From: Tepidanaerobacter sp. DTU063
Lineage (GTDB): Bacteria > Bacillota > Thermosediminibacteria > Thermosediminibacterales > Tepidanaerobacteraceae
Direction: 5' to 3'
Assembly (NCBI GenBank): GCA_001512695.1
Contig: LFSJ01000123.1
Location: 1-32,965, forward strand
DNA: 32,965 bases
In this document: in pieces, positions 32,675 through 32,965 of the stretch
Position numbering within the stretch: the stretch's first letter is position 1
Layout: each line of letters begins with the position of its first letter
Made by a program: the position numbers and the translations under genes
Notes under the pieces: generated by a model
The model's input: the letters and a program-made list of their open reading frames with translations, nothing else
What the model was told of the DNA's origin: nothing
The model's database searches: none

Positions 32675-32965
32675 TTAATCCCCGCAGTTGATTCTTTTTC
32701 CTTCAAGAAAACGGGCGATAATACTATCGGATTCACCGGTGTAGAGGAATTTTTGCAGCCTATCTTCCAGTGAAAACTCGAGAGTTTCCGGCAGTTTGTC
32801 ATCTACAACAATAGCATCAAAGGAAAAGCCCTTTTCGAAACTTCCTACTTTGCCGAAAAAGCTGCCTCCTCCTTTTGTCCCCAAATAAAAGGCTTCTGGG
32901 CTGCTGAGTGGTTTTACATTCGGTTCAAAAAAACATCTGATCTTTGAAAGCTGAATCGCCCGCAC
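32675..32965 (-). CDS. guaD: Guanine deaminase, C-terminal part (partial, 5' end outside window)
   Basis: Guanine deaminase turns guanine into xanthine in purine salvage. The 96 visible residues match the C-terminal end of the amidohydrolase: AIQLSKIRCFFEPN, LSSPEAFYLGTKGGGSFFGK, VGSFEKGFSFDAIVVDD and a terminal LEDRLQKFLYTGESDSIIAR. The frame runs past the window edge, so the GTG at 32965 is probably not the start; the metal-binding HxH and active-site residues would be outside. Its stop is about 60 bases upstream of the aro promoter on the same strand, with only a weak hairpin between (near 32650-32680). Confidence 0.85.
   Translation of the reverse strand: MRAIQLSKIRCFFEPNVKPLSSPEAFYLGTKGGGSFFGKVGSFEKGFSFDAIVVDDKLPETLEFSLEDRLQKFLYTGESDSIIARFLEGKRINCGD

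Noticed and set aside
32650-32690. Terminator after guaD
   Set aside because: Only a four to five base-pair AGGC/GCCT stem is seen, with its T-run in the loop rather than after the stem; too weak to annotate.

Overview
The window comes from a low-GC, spore-forming Gram-positive anaerobe of the Clostridia. The evidence is a small acid-soluble spore protein gene, AGGAGG-type ribosome binding sites with frequent TTG and GTG starts, sigma-A-like promoters, a cobalamin riboswitch, PTS enzyme I, and a BaiCD-type 4Fe-4S enoate reductase. A Thermoanaerobacterales-like host (for example a Tepidanaerobacter relative) is my guess only. No rRNA, tRNA, CRISPR array, intact insertion sequence or prophage is visible.

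Layout. 1-2340: the tail of an unknown CxxC protein, ptsI with its terminator, and a minor alpha/beta-type spore protein. 2400-9350: a B12 uptake and salvage region. It has a promoter, a cobalamin riboswitch with terminator, btuF, btuC and cobU, then a BaiCD/FadH-like oxidoreductase flanked by reading-frame debris, then cobS and cobC. The transporter ATPase (btuD) and cobT are absent. 9460-13070: nfu-type scaffold and RluA-type pseudouridine synthase (minus), a beta-lactamase-fold hydrolase overlapping thiN (plus), and a broken acyltransferase. 13070-17200: a small possible clan-CD-like protein, a probable DUF166 Cys-rich protein behind a perfect TGTGA-N6-TCACA site, an AIM24-family protein, a YVTN beta-propeller and a PNPOx-fold protein. 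17399-22831: a secreted 5'-nucleotidase with LysM, then a decaying lantibiotic/bacitracin-type module: intact ATPase, permease reduced by an internal deletion, intact response regulator, and a histidine kinase with a one-base frameshift. 22984-24774: oligoendopeptidase F.

24874-32611 is the most striking part: a nine-gene minus-strand operon, aroF-tyrA-aroB-aroA-aroC-chorismate mutase-aroE-aroK-aroQ. It encodes the whole route from PEP and erythrose-4-P to chorismate, plus the two steps towards tyrosine, with tightly overlapping genes. Its leader starts at a TTGACA-N17-TATAAT promoter. The leader encodes a 59-residue peptide with 11 Phe/Tyr among residues 9-25, including seven in a row, and ends in a strong terminator just before aroF. 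A segment near the peptide's stop codon can pair with the 5' arm of that terminator. This reads as ribosome-mediated Phe/Tyr attenuation of the entire shikimate operon, rather than the T-box control common in Firmicutes. A truncated guanine deaminase gene lies at the right edge.
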